A stretch of 64,000 bases of DNA from Craterostigma plantagineum (GCA_027422505.1 JAPQWV010000670.1:124001-188000), one strand, 5' to 3'. Positions 1 through 12,394 are shown, counted from the first letter of the stretch. Notes: generated by a model from the sequence alone, not told the origin. Program-made: numbers and translations.

Positions 1-233
1 CCACAGCTTTGCGTCCCCGTCAAGGTAGTTCAAAGCCGCGTCCACCTTCTCATTATCGGCTATTCTCGCTCCATGAAAGTAAGCTTCTATGTCGTACAGA
101 AAATTCAGCAACTCTTTAGCGTCCCTGGCCCCGTGGAACATGCTCGGCTCGCGCGCGGCCTTGCGGCCCGCGGCCGCGGCTGGCGCGCCCATGCCGCCCG
201 CCACCAAGACTCGAAGCGCCTTTTCATGGAGCG
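1..233 (-). pseudogene. Ty3/gypsy gag fragment
   Basis: Read on the minus strand, this stretch is open and encodes a gag capsid segment. It contains FHGARDAKELLNFLYDIEAY, then an acidic segment (ADNEKVDAALNYL) and GDAKLW. That is the usual pattern of plant Retrotrans_gag domains: a F-x-G-x-R-D start, an aromatic-rich helix, then a GDA-x-x-W motif. An Ala/Gly-rich stretch precedes it. The window edge cuts the downstream side, and at about position 233 the upstream side runs into the satellite array, so only about 75 codons are visible. The segment is GC-rich, unlike the AT-rich array next to it. The family call is from motif pattern only; the lineage within Ty3/gypsy cannot be told. Confidence 0.7.
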
Positions 234-2639
234 ATATGTAGATGTCGTAGTACCATAATATATTCCAGTGTAGTACCATTCGGAGGTTACTTGTAGTATC
301 TTTTTCGTACTAGGTTTTTAATTATTAAAAACACGTAGATTATTGTGCAAATAAAGCATGAGAACTTTCAAAATACGGCACATAATAAAAATTAAACACA
401 CGTTTGCACTACCACAACATGGTCCTTTGCAGTAACATAAACATCTCTATTGCAGTGCCCTTCGTTGGTAATTTGTAGTATCTTTGACGTACTGGGCGAA
501 CGGCGTCAAAATACGCTAGCTCTGATTTGTGGTACCAATAAAGACATTTGAGTTATCAACGTGTGGATGATTGCAGTACCATAACTTATGCTATTGTAGT
601 ACCCTTCGTAGGTTAATTGTTGTATCTTTGTTATACCCCTCGGTTGATTGTCGAAACACGTCGAAATACGCCCTCCAATTTGTGGTACCAATTTAAACAC
701 TTTTGTAGTACCTATATATCGACTTTCAGTACCATGACATATTTCGCAGTGCCATCTGTAGTTTCATTCGTAGGTTGTTTGTAGTACCTTTGCCGTACCA
801 TTCGTTTGATTGTCGAAAACACGTAGGTTCTTGAGCAATTAACGCCTGAGAGCTTACATAATGTGGAAAATAACAAAAAATAAACATATGGCAACATAAA
901 ACATAAACATTAACTTCCAACATACGACAAATCTTCACTATGTAGTAAGATATTGTAACTAGCATCATTTAAGTAGAAGGAAGTTGGCATTTCAATGTAA
1001 TAATCCTTGATTCTAGACGTTAACCCGCCAATTATGATACCAAATGATCATCTTAGTATATTTAACCATGGTAACGTACTCACGGACCTAAAAACAACCC
1101 GAACAACGTCGAAATACGCCATCTAATTTGTGGTACCAATTTAACCACTTTTGTAGTACCTATATATCGACTTCTGCAGTACAATGACATATGCCATCGC
1201 AGTACCATCTGTAGGTTGTTTGTAGTATCTTTTACGTACCTAACGAACGGCGTCGAAATACGTCAAACCTAATTTGCGGTACCAATTTAAACACGTTTAG
1301 GTAACCATGTATGGACTTTTGTAGTACCATAACTTATGCTATTGTAGTACCGTCCATAGGTTATTTGTACTACCTTCGTCGTACCATTCGTTTGATTGTC
1401 GAAAACACGTAGATTCTTGAGAAATTAACGCCTGGGAGCTTACATAATTTGGAAAATAACAAAAAATAAACATATGGCAACATAAAACATAAAGACTAAC
1501 TTCGAACATACGAAGAATCTTCACTATGTAATAAGATATTGTAACTAGCATCATTCGAGTATAAGGAAAGTTGGCATTACAATGTAATAATCCTTGATTC
1601 TAAATGTTAACCCGCCAATTATGATACCAAATGATCATCTTAGTATATTTAACCATGGTAACGTACTCACGGACCTAAAAACAACCCGAACAACGTCGAA
1701 ATACGCCATCTAATTTGTGGTACCAATTTAACCACTTTTGTAGTACCTATATATCGACTTCTGCAGTACAATGACATATGCCATCGCAGTACCATCTGTA
1801 GGTTGTTTGTAGTATCTTTTACGTACCTGGCGAACGGCGTCGAAATACGTCAAAACAAATTTGCGGTACCAATTTAAACACGTTTGCGGTACCTATGTAT
1901 GGACTTTTGCAGTACCATAGCTTATGCTATTGTAGTACCGTCCATAGGTTGTTTGTAGTATCTTCGCCGTACAATTCGTTTGATTGTAGAAAACACGTAG
2001 ATTCTTGGTCAATTAATGCCTGAGTGCTTACATAATGTGGAAAATAACAAAAAGTATACATATGGCAAAATTTAACCATGGTAACGTACTCACGGACCTA
2101 GAAATAATCTGAACAACGTCGAAATACGCCATCTAATTTGTGGTACCAATTTAAACACTTTTGTAGTACATATATATCGAATTCTGCAGTACCATGACAT
2201 ACGCTATCGCAGTACCATCAGTAGGTTGTTTGTAGTATCTTTTACGTACCGGGCGAATGGCGTCGAAATACGTCAAAACTAATATGCGGTACCAATTTAA
2301 ACACATTTGCGGTACACATGTATGGACTTTTGCAGTACCATAACTTATGCTATTGTAGTACCGTCCATAGGTTGTTTGTAGTACCTTCGCCGTACAATTC
2401 GTGTTATTGTCGAAAACACGTAGATTCTTGGGCAATTAACGCCTGAGAGCTTAAATAATATGGAAAATAACAAAAAATAAACATATGGCAACATAAAACA
2501 TAAACACTAACTTCCAACATACGAAGAATCTTCATTATGTAGTAAGATATTGTAACTAGCATCATTTAAGTAGAAGGAAAGTTGGCATTTCAATATAATA
2601 ATCCTTGATTCTAAATGTTAACCCGCCAATTATGATACC

Positions 2640-5520
2640 AAATGATCGTCTTAGTATATTTAACCATGGTAACCTACTCACGGACCTTAAACTAACCCGA
2701 ACAACATCGAAATACGCCGTCTAATTTGTAGTACCAAGTTAAACACTTTTGTAGTACCTATATATGGACTTTTGTAGTACCATGACATATGCTATCGCAG
2801 TACCATCTTTTACATACCGGGCGAACGGCGTCGAAATACGTCAAAACTAATTTGCGGTACCAATTTAAACACGTTTGCAGTACCCATGTATGGACTTTTA
2901 CAGTACCATAGTACCGTCCATAGGTTGTTTTAGTACCTTCGCCGTACCATTCGTTTGATTGTAGAAAACACGTAAATTCTTGAGCAATTAACGCCTGAGA
3001 GCTTACATAATGCGGCGAATAACAAAACTTAAACATATGGCAACATAAAACATAAACACTAACTTCCAACATACGATAAATCTTGACTATGTAGTAATAT
3101 GTGGTTACAAGCATCACTTATTTGGAAAGAAAGTTGGCGTTTCAATGCAATAATCCTTGATTCTAAATGTTAACCCGCTAGCCAAATGATCATCTTAGTA
3201 TATTTAACCATGGTAACGTGCTCACGGACCTAAAAATAACCCGAACAACGTCGAAGTACGCCATCTAATTTGTGGTACCAATTTAAAGACTTTTGTAGTA
3301 CCTATATATCGATTTCTGCAGTACCATGACATATGCTAACGCAGTACCATATGTAGGTTGTTTGTAGTATCTTTTACGTACCGGGCGAACGACGTCGAAA
3401 TACATCACAACTAATTTGCGGTACCAATTTAAACACGTTTGCCGTACCCATGTATGGACATTTCTTGTACCATAGCTTATGCTATTGTAGTACCGTCCAT
3501 TGGTTGTTTGTAGTATCTTCGCCGTACAGTTCGTTTGATTGTCGAAAACATGTAGATTCTTGGGCAGTTAACGCCTGAGAGCTTACATAATGTGGAAAAT
3601 AACAAAAAATAAACATATGGCAACATAGAACATAAACACTAACTTCCAACATACGGAGAATCTTCATTATGTAGTAAGATATTGTAACTAGCATCATTTG
3701 AGTAAAAGGAAAGTTGGCATTTCAATATAATAATACTTGATTCTAAATGTTAACCCGCCAATTATGATACCAAATGATCATCCTAGTATATTTAACCATG
3801 GTAACGAACTCACGGACCTAAAAATAATCCGAACAACGTCGAAATATGCCATCTAATTTGTATTACCAATTAAAACACTTTTGTAGTACATACATATCGA
3901 ATTCTGCAGTACCATGACATATGTTATCGCAGTACCATCAGTAGGTTGTTTGTAGTATCTTTTACGTACAGGGCGAACGGCGTCGAAATACGACAAAACT
4001 AATTTGCGGTACCAATTTAAACACGTTTGCGGTACCCATGTATGAACTTTTGCAGTACCATAACTTATGCTATTGTAGGTTGTTTGTAGTACCTTCGCCA
4101 TACAATTCGATTGATTGTCGAAAACACGTAGATTCTTGGCAATTAACGCCTGAGAGCTTACATAATATGGAAAATAACAAAAAATAAACATATGGCAACA
4201 TAAAACATAAACACTAACTTCCAACATACGAAGAATCTTCATTATGTAGTAAGATATTGTAACTAGCATCATCTAAGTAGACGGAAAGTTGGCATTTCAA
4301 TGTAATAATCCTTGATTCTAAATGTTAACCCGCCAATTATGATACCAAATGATCATCTTAGTATATTTAACCATGGTAACGTACTCACGGACCTAAAAAT
4401 AACCCGAACAATGTCAAAATACGCCATCTAATTTGTGGTACCAATTTAAACACTTTTGTAGCACATATATGTCGAATTCTGCAGTACCATGACATATGCT
4501 ATCGCAGTACCAGATGTAGGTTGTTTGTAGTATCTTTTACATACCGGGCGAACGGCGTCGAAATACGTCAAAACTAATTTGCGGTACCAATTTAAACACG
4601 TTTGCCGTATCCATGTATGGACTTTTGCAGTACCATAGCTTATGCTATTGTAGTACCGTCCATAGGTTGTTTCTAGTATCTTCGCCGTACAATTCGATTG
4701 ATGGTCGAAAACACGTCGATTCTTGGGCAATTAACGCCTGAGAGCTTACATAATGTGGAAAATAACAAAAATAAAGATATGGCAACATAAAACATAAACA
4801 CTAACTTCCAACATACGAAGAATCTTCATTATGTAGAAAGATATTGTAACTGGCATCATTTGAGTAGAAGGAAAGTTGGCATTTCAATATAATAATACTT
4901 GATTCTAAATGTTAACCCGCCAATTATGATTCCAAATGATCATCCTAGTATATTTAACCATGGTAACGTACTCACGGACCTAAAAATAACCCGAACAACG
5001 TCGAAATACGCCATCTAATTTGTGGTACCAATTTAAACACTTTTGTAGTATATATATACGACTTCTGCAGTACCATGACATGTGCTATCGCAGTACCATC
5101 TGTAGGTTGTTTGTAGTATCTTTTACGTACTGGGCGAACGACGTCGAAATACGTCAAAACTAATTTGCGTTACCAATTTAAACCCGTTTGCGGTACCCAT
5201 GTATGGACTTTTGCAGTACCATAACTTATGCAATTGTAGTACCGTCCATAGGTTGTTTGTAGTACCTTTGCCGTACAATTCGTTTGATTGTCGAAAACAC
5301 GTAGATTCTTGGGCAATTAACGCCTGAGAGCTAACATAATATGGAAAATGACGAAAAATAAACCTATGGAAACATAAAACATAAACACTAACTTCCAACA
5401 TACGAAGAATCTTCATTATGTAGTAAGATATTGTAACTAGCATCATTTAAGTAGAAGGAAAGTTGTCATTTCAATGTAATAATCCTTGATTCTAAATGTT
5501 AACCCGCCAATTATGATACC
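2640..5520. repeat. Higher-order satellite block, copy 1
   Basis: This is a five-monomer block repeated almost exactly in 5521-8870. Diagnostic variants inside single monomers recur in the same order: a monomer with 'gcggcgaataacaaaac' near 3012 recurs at 5918, one with 'aacatagaacataaacac' near 3621 recurs at 6526, and one with 'cttggcaattaacg' near 4135 recurs at 7040. The offset is about 2,905 bp for most of the block. Neighbouring monomers within a block are less alike than these matched ones, which is the signature of a higher-order repeat or segmental duplication. Confidence 0.8.
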
Positions 5521-8500
5521 ATATGATCATCTTAGTATATTTAACCATGCTAACCTACTCACGGACCTAAAACTAACCCGAACAACATCGAAATACGCCG
5601 TCTAATTTGTAGTACCAAGTTAAACACTTTTGTAGTACCTATATATGGACTTTTGTAGTACCATGACATATGCTATCGCAGTACCATCTGTAGGTAGGTT
5701 GTTTGTAGTATCTTTTACATACCGGGCGATCGGCGTTGAAATACGTCAAAACTAATTTGCGGTACCAATTTAAACACGTTTGCAGTACCCATGTATGGAC
5801 TTTTACAGTACCATAGTACCGTCCATAGGTTGTTTTAGTACCTTCGCCGTACCATTCGTTTGATTGTCGAAAACACGTAAATTCTTGAGCAATTAACGCC
5901 TGAGAGCTTACATAATGCGGCGAATAACAAAACTTAAACATATGGCAATATAAAACATAAACACTAACTTCCAACATACGATAAATCTTGACTATGTAGT
6001 AATATGTGGTTACAAGCATCACTTATTTGGAAAGAAAGTTGGTGTTTCAATGCAATAATCCTTGATTCTAAATGTTAACCCGCTAGCCAAATGATCATCT
6101 TAGCATATTTAACCATGGTAACGTGCTCACGGACCTAAAAATAACCCGAACAACGTCGAAGTACGCCATCTAATTTGTGGTACCAATTTAAACACTTTTG
6201 TAGTATCTATATATCGATTTCTGCAGTACCATGACATATGCTAACGCAGTACCATATGTAGGTTGTTTGTAGTATCTTTTACGTACCGTGCGAACGACGT
6301 CGAAATACATCACAACTAATTTGCGGTACCAATTTAAACACGTTTGCCGTACCCATGTATGGACATTTCTTTTACCATAGCTTATGCTATTGTAGTACCG
6401 TCCATTGGTTGTTTGTAGTATCTTCGCCGTACAGTTCGTTTGATTGTCGAAAACATGTAGATTCTTGGGCAGTTAACGCCTGAGAGCTTACATAATGTGG
6501 AAAATAACAAAAAATAAACATATGGCAACATAGAACATAAACACTAACTTCCAACATACGGAGAATCTTCATTATGTAGTAAGATATTGTAACTAGCATC
6601 ATTTGAGTAAAAGGAAAGTTGGCATTTCAATATAATAATACTTGATTCTAAATGTTAACCCGCCAATTATGATACCAAATGATCATCCTAGTATATTTAA
6701 CCATGGTAACGAACTCACGGACCTAAAAATAATCCGAACAACGTCGAAATATGCCATCTAATTTGTATTACCAATTAAAACACTTTTGTAGTACATATAT
6801 ATCGAATTCTGCAGTACCATGACATATGTTATCGCAGTACCATCAGTAGGTTGTTTGTAGTATCTTTTATGTACGGGGCGAACGGCGTCGAAATACGACA
6901 AAACTAATTTGCGGTACCAATTTAAACACGTTTGCGGTACCCATGTATGAACTTTTGCAGTACCATAACTTATGCTATTGTAGGTTGTTTGTAGTACCTT
7001 CGCCATACAATTCGATTGATTGTCGAAAACACGTAGATTCTTGGCAATTAACGCCTGAGAGCTTACATAATATGGAAAATAACAAAAAATAAACATATGG
7101 CAACATAAAACATAAACACTAACTTCCAACATACGAAGAATCTTCATTATGTAGTAAGATATTGTAACTAGCATCATCTAAGTAGACGGAAAGTTGGCAT
7201 TTCAATGTAATAATCCTTGATTCTAAATGTTAACCCGCCAATTATGATACCAAATGATCATCTTAGTATATTTAACCATGGTAACGTACTCACGGACCTA
7301 AAAATAACCCGAACAACGTCGAAATACGCCATCTAATTTGTGGTACCAATTTAAACAATTTGTAGTACCTATATATGGACTTTTGTAGTACCATGACATA
7401 TGCTATCGCAGTACCATCTGTAGGTTGTTTGTAGTATCTTTTACATACCGGGCGAACGGCGTCGAAATACGTCAAAACTAATTTGCGGTACCAATTTAAA
7501 CACGTTTGCAGTACCCATGTATGGACTTTTACAGTAACATAACTTATGCTATTGTAGTACCGTCCATAGGTTGTTTTAGTACCTTCGCCGTACCATTCGT
7601 TTGATTGTCGAAAACACGTAAATTCTTGAGCAATTAACGCCTGAGAGCTTACATAATGCGGCGAATAACAAAACGAATTACGATACCAAATGATCATCTT
7701 AGTATATTTAACCATGGTAACGTACTCACGGACCTAAAAATAACCCGAACAACGTCGAAATACGCCATCTAATGTGTGGTACCAATTTAAACACTTTTGT
7801 AGCACCTATATATCGAATTCTGCAGTACCATGACATATGCTATCGCAGTACCACATGTAGGTTGTTTGTAGTATCTTTTACATACCGGGCGAACGGCGTC
7901 GAAATACGTCAAAACTAATTTGCGGTACCAATTTAAACACGTTTGCCGTATCCATGTATGGACTTTTGCAGTACCATAGCTTATGCTATTGTAGTACCGT
8001 CCATAGGTTGTTTCTAGTATCTTCGCCGTACAATTCGATTGATGGTCGAAAACACGTCGATTCTTGGGCAATTAACGCCTGAGAGCTTACATAATGTGGA
8101 AAATAATAAAAAATAAAGATAGGGCAACATAAAACATAAACACTAACTTCCAACATACGAAGAATCTTCATTATGTAGAAAGATATTGTAACTGGCATCA
8201 TTTGAGTAGAAGGAAAGTTGGCATTTCAATATAATAATACTTGATTCTAAATGTTAACCCGCCAATTATGATTCCAAATGATCATCCTAGTATATTTAAC
8301 CATGGTAACGTACTCACGGACCTAAAAATAACCCGAACAACGTCGAAATACGCCATCTAATTTGTGGTACCAAATTAAACACTTTTGTAGTATATATATA
8401 TCGACTTCTGCAGTACCATGACATGTGCTATCGCAGTACCATCTGTAGGTTGTTTGTAGTATCTTTTACGTACTGGGCGAACGACGTCGAAATACGTCAA

Positions 8501-8870
8501 AACTAATTTGCGTTACCAATTTAAACCCGTTTGCGGTACCCATGTATGGACTTTTGCAGTACCATAACTTATGCAATTGTAGTACCGTCCATAGGTTGTT
8601 TGTAGTACCTTTGTCGTACAATTCGTTTGATTGTCGAAAACACGTAGATTCTTGGGCAATTAACGCCTAAGAGCTAACATAATATGGAAAATGACGAAAA
8701 ATAAACCTATGGAAACATAAAACATAAACACTAACTTCCAACATACGAAGAATCTTCATTATGTAGTAAGATATTGTAACTAGCATCATTTAAGTAGAAG
8801 GAAAGTTGTCATTTCAATGTAATAATCCTTGATTCTAACTGTTAACCCGCCAATTATGATACCATATGAT
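5521..8870. repeat. Higher-order satellite block, copy 2
   Basis: This is the second copy of the five-monomer block at 2640-5520, with one additional shortened monomer (about 436 bp, near 7290-7720). That monomer shifts the offset to the first copy from about 2,905 to about 3,341 bp for the last two monomers. A third occurrence of the block's opening variant (ccatgctaacctactcac) starts near 8,880 and continues for one monomer before the array becomes diverged. Confidence 0.8.
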
Positions 8871-10078
8871 CATCTTAGTATATTTAACCATGCTAACCTA
8901 CTCACGGACCTAAAACTAACCCGAACAACATCGAAATACGACATCTAATTTGTAGTACCAATTTAAACACTTTTGTAGTACCTATATTGGACTTTTGCAG
9001 TACCATGACATATGCTATCGCAGTACCATCTGTAGGTTGTTTGTACTATCTTTTACGTACCGGGTGAACGGCGTCGAAATACGTCAAAACTAATTTGCGG
9101 TACCAATTTAAACACGTTTGCAGTACCCATGTATGGACTTTTACAGTAACATAACTTATGCTATTGTAGTACCGTCCATAGGTTGTTTTAGTACCTTCGC
9201 CGTACCATTCGTTTGATTGTCGAAAAAACGTAAATTCTTGAGCAATTAACGCCTGAGAGCTTACATAATGCGGCGAATAACAAAACTTAAACATATGGCA
9301 ACATAAAACATAAACACTAACTTCCAACGTACGAGAAATCTTGACTATGTAGTAATATGTGGTTACTAGCATCACTTATTTGGAAAGAAAGTTGGCGTTT
9401 CAATGTAATAATCCTTGATTCTAAATGTTAACCACCAATTTTGATACCAAACGATCAACTTAGTATATTTAACTACGGAAACGTACTCACGGACCAAAAC
9501 TAATCCGAACGACATCGAAATACGTTCTCTAATTTGTAGTACCAATATATACACATTTGCGGTAACACAACATGGTTGTTTGGAGTACCATAAATGTCTC
9601 TATTCTAGTTCCCTACGTAGATATTTTGTAGTATGTTTCACGTTCCGGGTGAACGGCGCCGAAATACCCTAGCTCTAATTGTGGTACCAATATAAACACA
9701 TGTGAAGTACCAACATATGGATGATTGCAGCGCAATAACTTATGCCATTGTAGTACCACTAGTAGGTTGTGTGTAGTATCTTTGTCGTACCCCTCGGTTG
9801 ATTGTCGAAAACACGTCGAAATACGCCCTCTAATTTGTGGTACCAAAGTAAACACTTTTGAAGTACCTATATATGGACTACTGCAGTACCATCACATATG
9901 TTGTCGCAGTACCATCTGTAGGTTGTTTGTAGTATCTTTTACGTAGTACCATAATATATGCTAGTGTAGTACCACCCGTAGGTTACTTGTAGTATATTTG
10001 TCGTACTAGGTTTTTAATTATCGAAAACACGTAAATTATTGTGCAAATAAGGCATGAGAACTTCCAAAATACGGCACA

Positions 10079-10423
10079 ACACCTTTTCTTTGATTGCCAT
10101 TCTCGCGGCAATGTCTTCGGCTCTTGCGAAGTAGGATTCGATGGATCTGGCCTTATTGAGAGTGGCATACGGGCGTCCGATGGGCTGCGGCACGGTGGCT
10201 AGGGAAACATCTTCTTCATGCTGCATACCGGCATGTTCTTGCCTCTGTGGTCTATCACATCTGGCAGGCTAGGAATAGGCGATGGAAGGAAGGGATCATT
10301 ACCCCGCCTCACAGGCTTGTGGGGTCTGTCCTTGCCTTGGTTGTCATGCGTATTAGTGGTACTGCCACGAAATACGAATTCCAGCGTACTGCCATACGCA
10401 GATTATGGCGTGTGGCTTGGTAG
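10079..10423 (+). pseudogene. LINE ORF2 C-terminal fragment
   Basis: In the plus frame ending at the TAG at 10,421-10,423, the translation carries YRHVLASVVYHIWQARNRRW and then AIRRLWRVAW before the stop. These match, with few changes, the C-terminus of the full LINE ORF2 at 31,690-31,888 (HVLASLVYHIWQARNKRW, AIRRLWRVAW). Upstream, the same protein continues as a zf-RVT-proximal segment (QCLRLLRSRIRWIWPY). It has an in-frame TGA near 10,150 and a one-base frame change near 10,098. It is a dead 3' fragment. It shows that the LINE family at 25-32 kb has at least two copies here. Confidence 0.85.
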
Positions 10424-10583
10424 GGAATTAGTATCTTTTTATTCATTTTCATTGTGGTTTGGTGGGTTTTTAGCTTTTGTGTGAGGCCATTAGCATGTTG
10501 CTGGTTGGACACTGAGGTCATATCCTGCTCATCTGTACATTTCTTATTCATTATATATATACACGGGACATTATACCAAAAAA
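10079..10583 (+). mobile_element. 5'-truncated L1-type LINE insertion in the satellite
   Basis: The insert is flanked by a perfect 20-bp direct repeat (aacttccaaaatacggcaca at 10,059-10,078 and 10,584-10,603) and ends in an A-run at 10,578-10,585. It consists of the C-terminal coding end of a LINE ORF2 followed by a 3' UTR. The UTR (ctcatctgtacatttc, then tatatatacacgggac) closely matches the 3' end of the full LINE at 31,960-32,020. Severe 5' truncation, an A-tail and a long TSD are the standard marks of target-primed reverse transcription. Confidence 0.9.
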
Positions 10584-11360
10584 AACTTCCAAAATACGGC
10601 ACATAATAAAAATTAAACACACGGTGACGTCAAAATACGCTCTCTAATTTGTAGTACCAATATATACACTTCTGCAGTACCACAACATGGTTCTTTGCAG
10701 TACCATAAACGTCTCTATTGCTGTGCCCTTGGTTGGTAATTGTAGTATCTTTTACGTACTGGGCGAACGGCGTCGAAATACGCTTGCTCTGATTTGTGGT
10801 ACCAATATAGACATTTGAAGTACCAACATGTGGATGATTGAGTACCATAACTTATGCTATTGTAGTACCAAACGATCAACTTAGTATATTAACTATGGTA
10901 ACGTACTCATGGACCAAAAAATCGGAACGGGCTCTGTGATTTGTAGTACCATATACACGTTTGCAGTACCACAACATGGTTGTTTCCAGTACCACAAACG
11001 TCTCTGTTGTAGTACCCTTCGTAGGTAATTTGTAGTATCTTTTACGTACCGGGCGAACGGCGTACCAACATGTGGACGTTAGCTCTAATTTGTGGTACCA
11101 ATATAAAGACGTTTGCAGTACCAACATGTGGACGTTTGTAGTACCAAAAATACAATATTACAACTAAGTCATGATGACAATATATACAGTAAACCCACTG
11201 AATCATAAAAACTGCATTAGCACCAAAAGATAAAGTATTACAGTACCTATGCTGGTTGTTTACAGTACCTATATTTGTTTTTTTGTAGTACCAAAACATG
11301 TTTCAACACTTAAACATTTATTAGAAAACATGTTTCAACACCTGAACAGTACCAAATAAT
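10584..11360. repeat. Satellite array, diverged right arm
   Basis: Past the LINE insert the satellite resumes with the second copy of the insertion-site duplication. It continues as diverged, shortened units rich in gtagtacc and gcagtacc, ending near 11,355. At the end a 15-bp word, aacatgtttcaacac, is repeated (around 11,297 and 11,328). Divergence at the array edge compared with a more homogeneous centre is typical of satellites maintained by unequal exchange. Confidence 0.8.
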
Positions 11361-11379
11361 TACCTCTTATCTGAAGTTG

Positions 11380-11690
11380 CCAACTAAATGAAGTTAGTAG
11401 GAGTGGACCGACGAGCCGTGAGCAAGCGAGCTCAGATGGGCACACGTAGTGAGCGTGCTGATGAGGATCGACTCGTTGGGAATGGAGGTTATCGTTCTGT
11501 AGATCTCCTGCTCTGACGTAGGCGGACATTATCGAGCTCAGTGAGACGATGTTTCTTTCAGGCATTTCGTCGAACAGCTCCTTTGCTTTTTTAGGTTCCA
11601 TCTTTGCCATACACATCGACCATATAAGTCCACAACACGACGTCCCTCTGAGGAATTTCGTCGAACAACTTCTATGCTTGGCCCATGTCG
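11380..11690 (-). pseudogene. Pentatricopeptide-repeat (PPR) gene fragment, broken
   Basis: The minus-strand translation shows PPR motifs of the P-L-S type in order: KLFDEIPQRDVVLWTYMVDV (around 11,604-11,671), ELFDEMPERNIVSLSSIMSA followed by YVRAGDL, and, in a shifted frame, ESILISTLTTCAHLSSLAHG followed by SSVHSY. The LFDEMPxRNxVSWxSMI pattern and the CAHLGSLxxG helix are classic for plant organellar RNA-editing and processing factors. A stop precedes the first motif (11,672-11,674), the reading frame changes twice, and a stop follows VHSY. Only about three repeats remain, so this is a fragment. It lies inside sequence that ends at a CACTA terminus, so capture by that transposon is possible but not shown. 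Confidence 0.85.
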
Positions 11691-12164
11691 AGATTCAACT
11701 TCGTTCGATCTAGCTCAAATCCGTACGCTCGAGTCAAGAACCTCGACGAGTAACTATCGGTGAAAAAAATAGAAAACTTAACTAAGCTTACCTGGACCGA
11801 ACCGACTGTGATTGGATAGGCTATGAGCTTTTCCAGCGAGGAGCTAAAGACGAAGGGAAGAAAAACAGGGTGACAAGGTCTGAGAACGTAGGGCAAAGCG
11901 GGTGTCGTCGATTGAATTGGAGAAGAAAAGATTTAACAAATTATAAATGAGGGGCAAATTCGTCCACTCGGTAATGGGTAGTGTTGTGTATGAATGTTTT
12001 GAATTAGGGAGTTTAATAATAAATTAAATGAGATGGGGAGTTAGTTGATAAAACGAAAGAGGGATTTAATTGAGGTTGCCCCATAATAATTTAAGTAATT
12101 GATTAAAAATAAAATGAAAAGAAAAAAGAAAGAATTGAAAGAATAATAATTAAAAAATAATGTG
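11691..12164. other. AT-rich spacer between PPR fragment and CACTA end
   Basis: A 74-codon minus-strand ORF (11,672-11,896) runs up to the PPR fragment and could be its upstream exon or flank, but it has no recognisable motif. The rest (11,900-12,164) is increasingly A-rich, with no coding signal or repeat that I can identify. Confidence 0.4.
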
Positions 12165-12351
12165 CTTTTGCCGACTACACATGTAGTATGTACGTGTAGT
12201 CTGAAAATTTTCCGACTAACTTCCGACTACACTGTCCTACCGACAAGCCTCCTACTGGCCACTTTACGTTCGTCGCAGATGTAGTTGGGAGGTACAAATG
12301 GCCCTCTACCGACTACATTTTGTGGTCTGTAGAATTGATGTTTTTGTAGTG
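12165..12351. mobile_element. CACTA (En/Spm) transposon terminus
   Basis: The stretch ends in tttttgtagtg (12,341-12,351), the inverse complement of the CACTACAAAAA terminus that defines CACTA elements. The 180 bp before it carry repeated subterminal motifs ccgactaca or ccgactaac (12,171, 12,212, 12,223, 12,309), some in inverted arrangement with tgtagtc words (12,183-12,201, 12,323-12,331). Dense subterminal repeats of this kind are the transposase binding region of En/Spm elements. No matching CACTACAAAAA end was seen elsewhere in the window, so the element either extends beyond it or has lost its other end. No transposase was seen. Confidence 0.75.
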
Positions 12352-12394
12352 ACATACACGCACACTTTAAAGAACACTAATTAGCATTGTAAGC

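Larger units (their letters stand above)
234..10058. repeat. ~580-bp tandem satellite array (main block)
   Basis: An AT-rich sequence recurs in head-to-tail order. The phrase gcggtaccaatttaaacacg recurs near 1276, 1862, 2286, 2853, 3418, 4008, 4580, 5167, 5760, 6324, 6911, 7486, 7922, 8511 and 9098. Spacing is 564-593 bp, except for two short units of about 424 and 436 bp. About 15 units are in clear register, and the edges (234-900 and 9400-10,058) are more diverged. Each unit has an internal duplication: a block built around 'gcagtaccat' and 'gtaggttgtttgtagta' occurs twice about 170-190 bp apart, so GGTACC and GTAGTACC words are dense. Short minus-strand ORFs recur in each unit but look incidental. 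No known transposon protein is encoded. Confidence 0.9.

Noticed and set aside
758..9375. Repeated minus-strand ORFs of 60-141 codons across the satellite as protein-coding genes
   Set aside because: They are the same AT-rich frame repeated because the DNA is tandemly repeated; no domain, no consistent start or end, and no codon pattern suggesting selection.
234..11360. CRISPR-like array
   Set aside because: Units are ~580 bp and imperfect with no spacer/repeat alternation, in a plant-type sequence.
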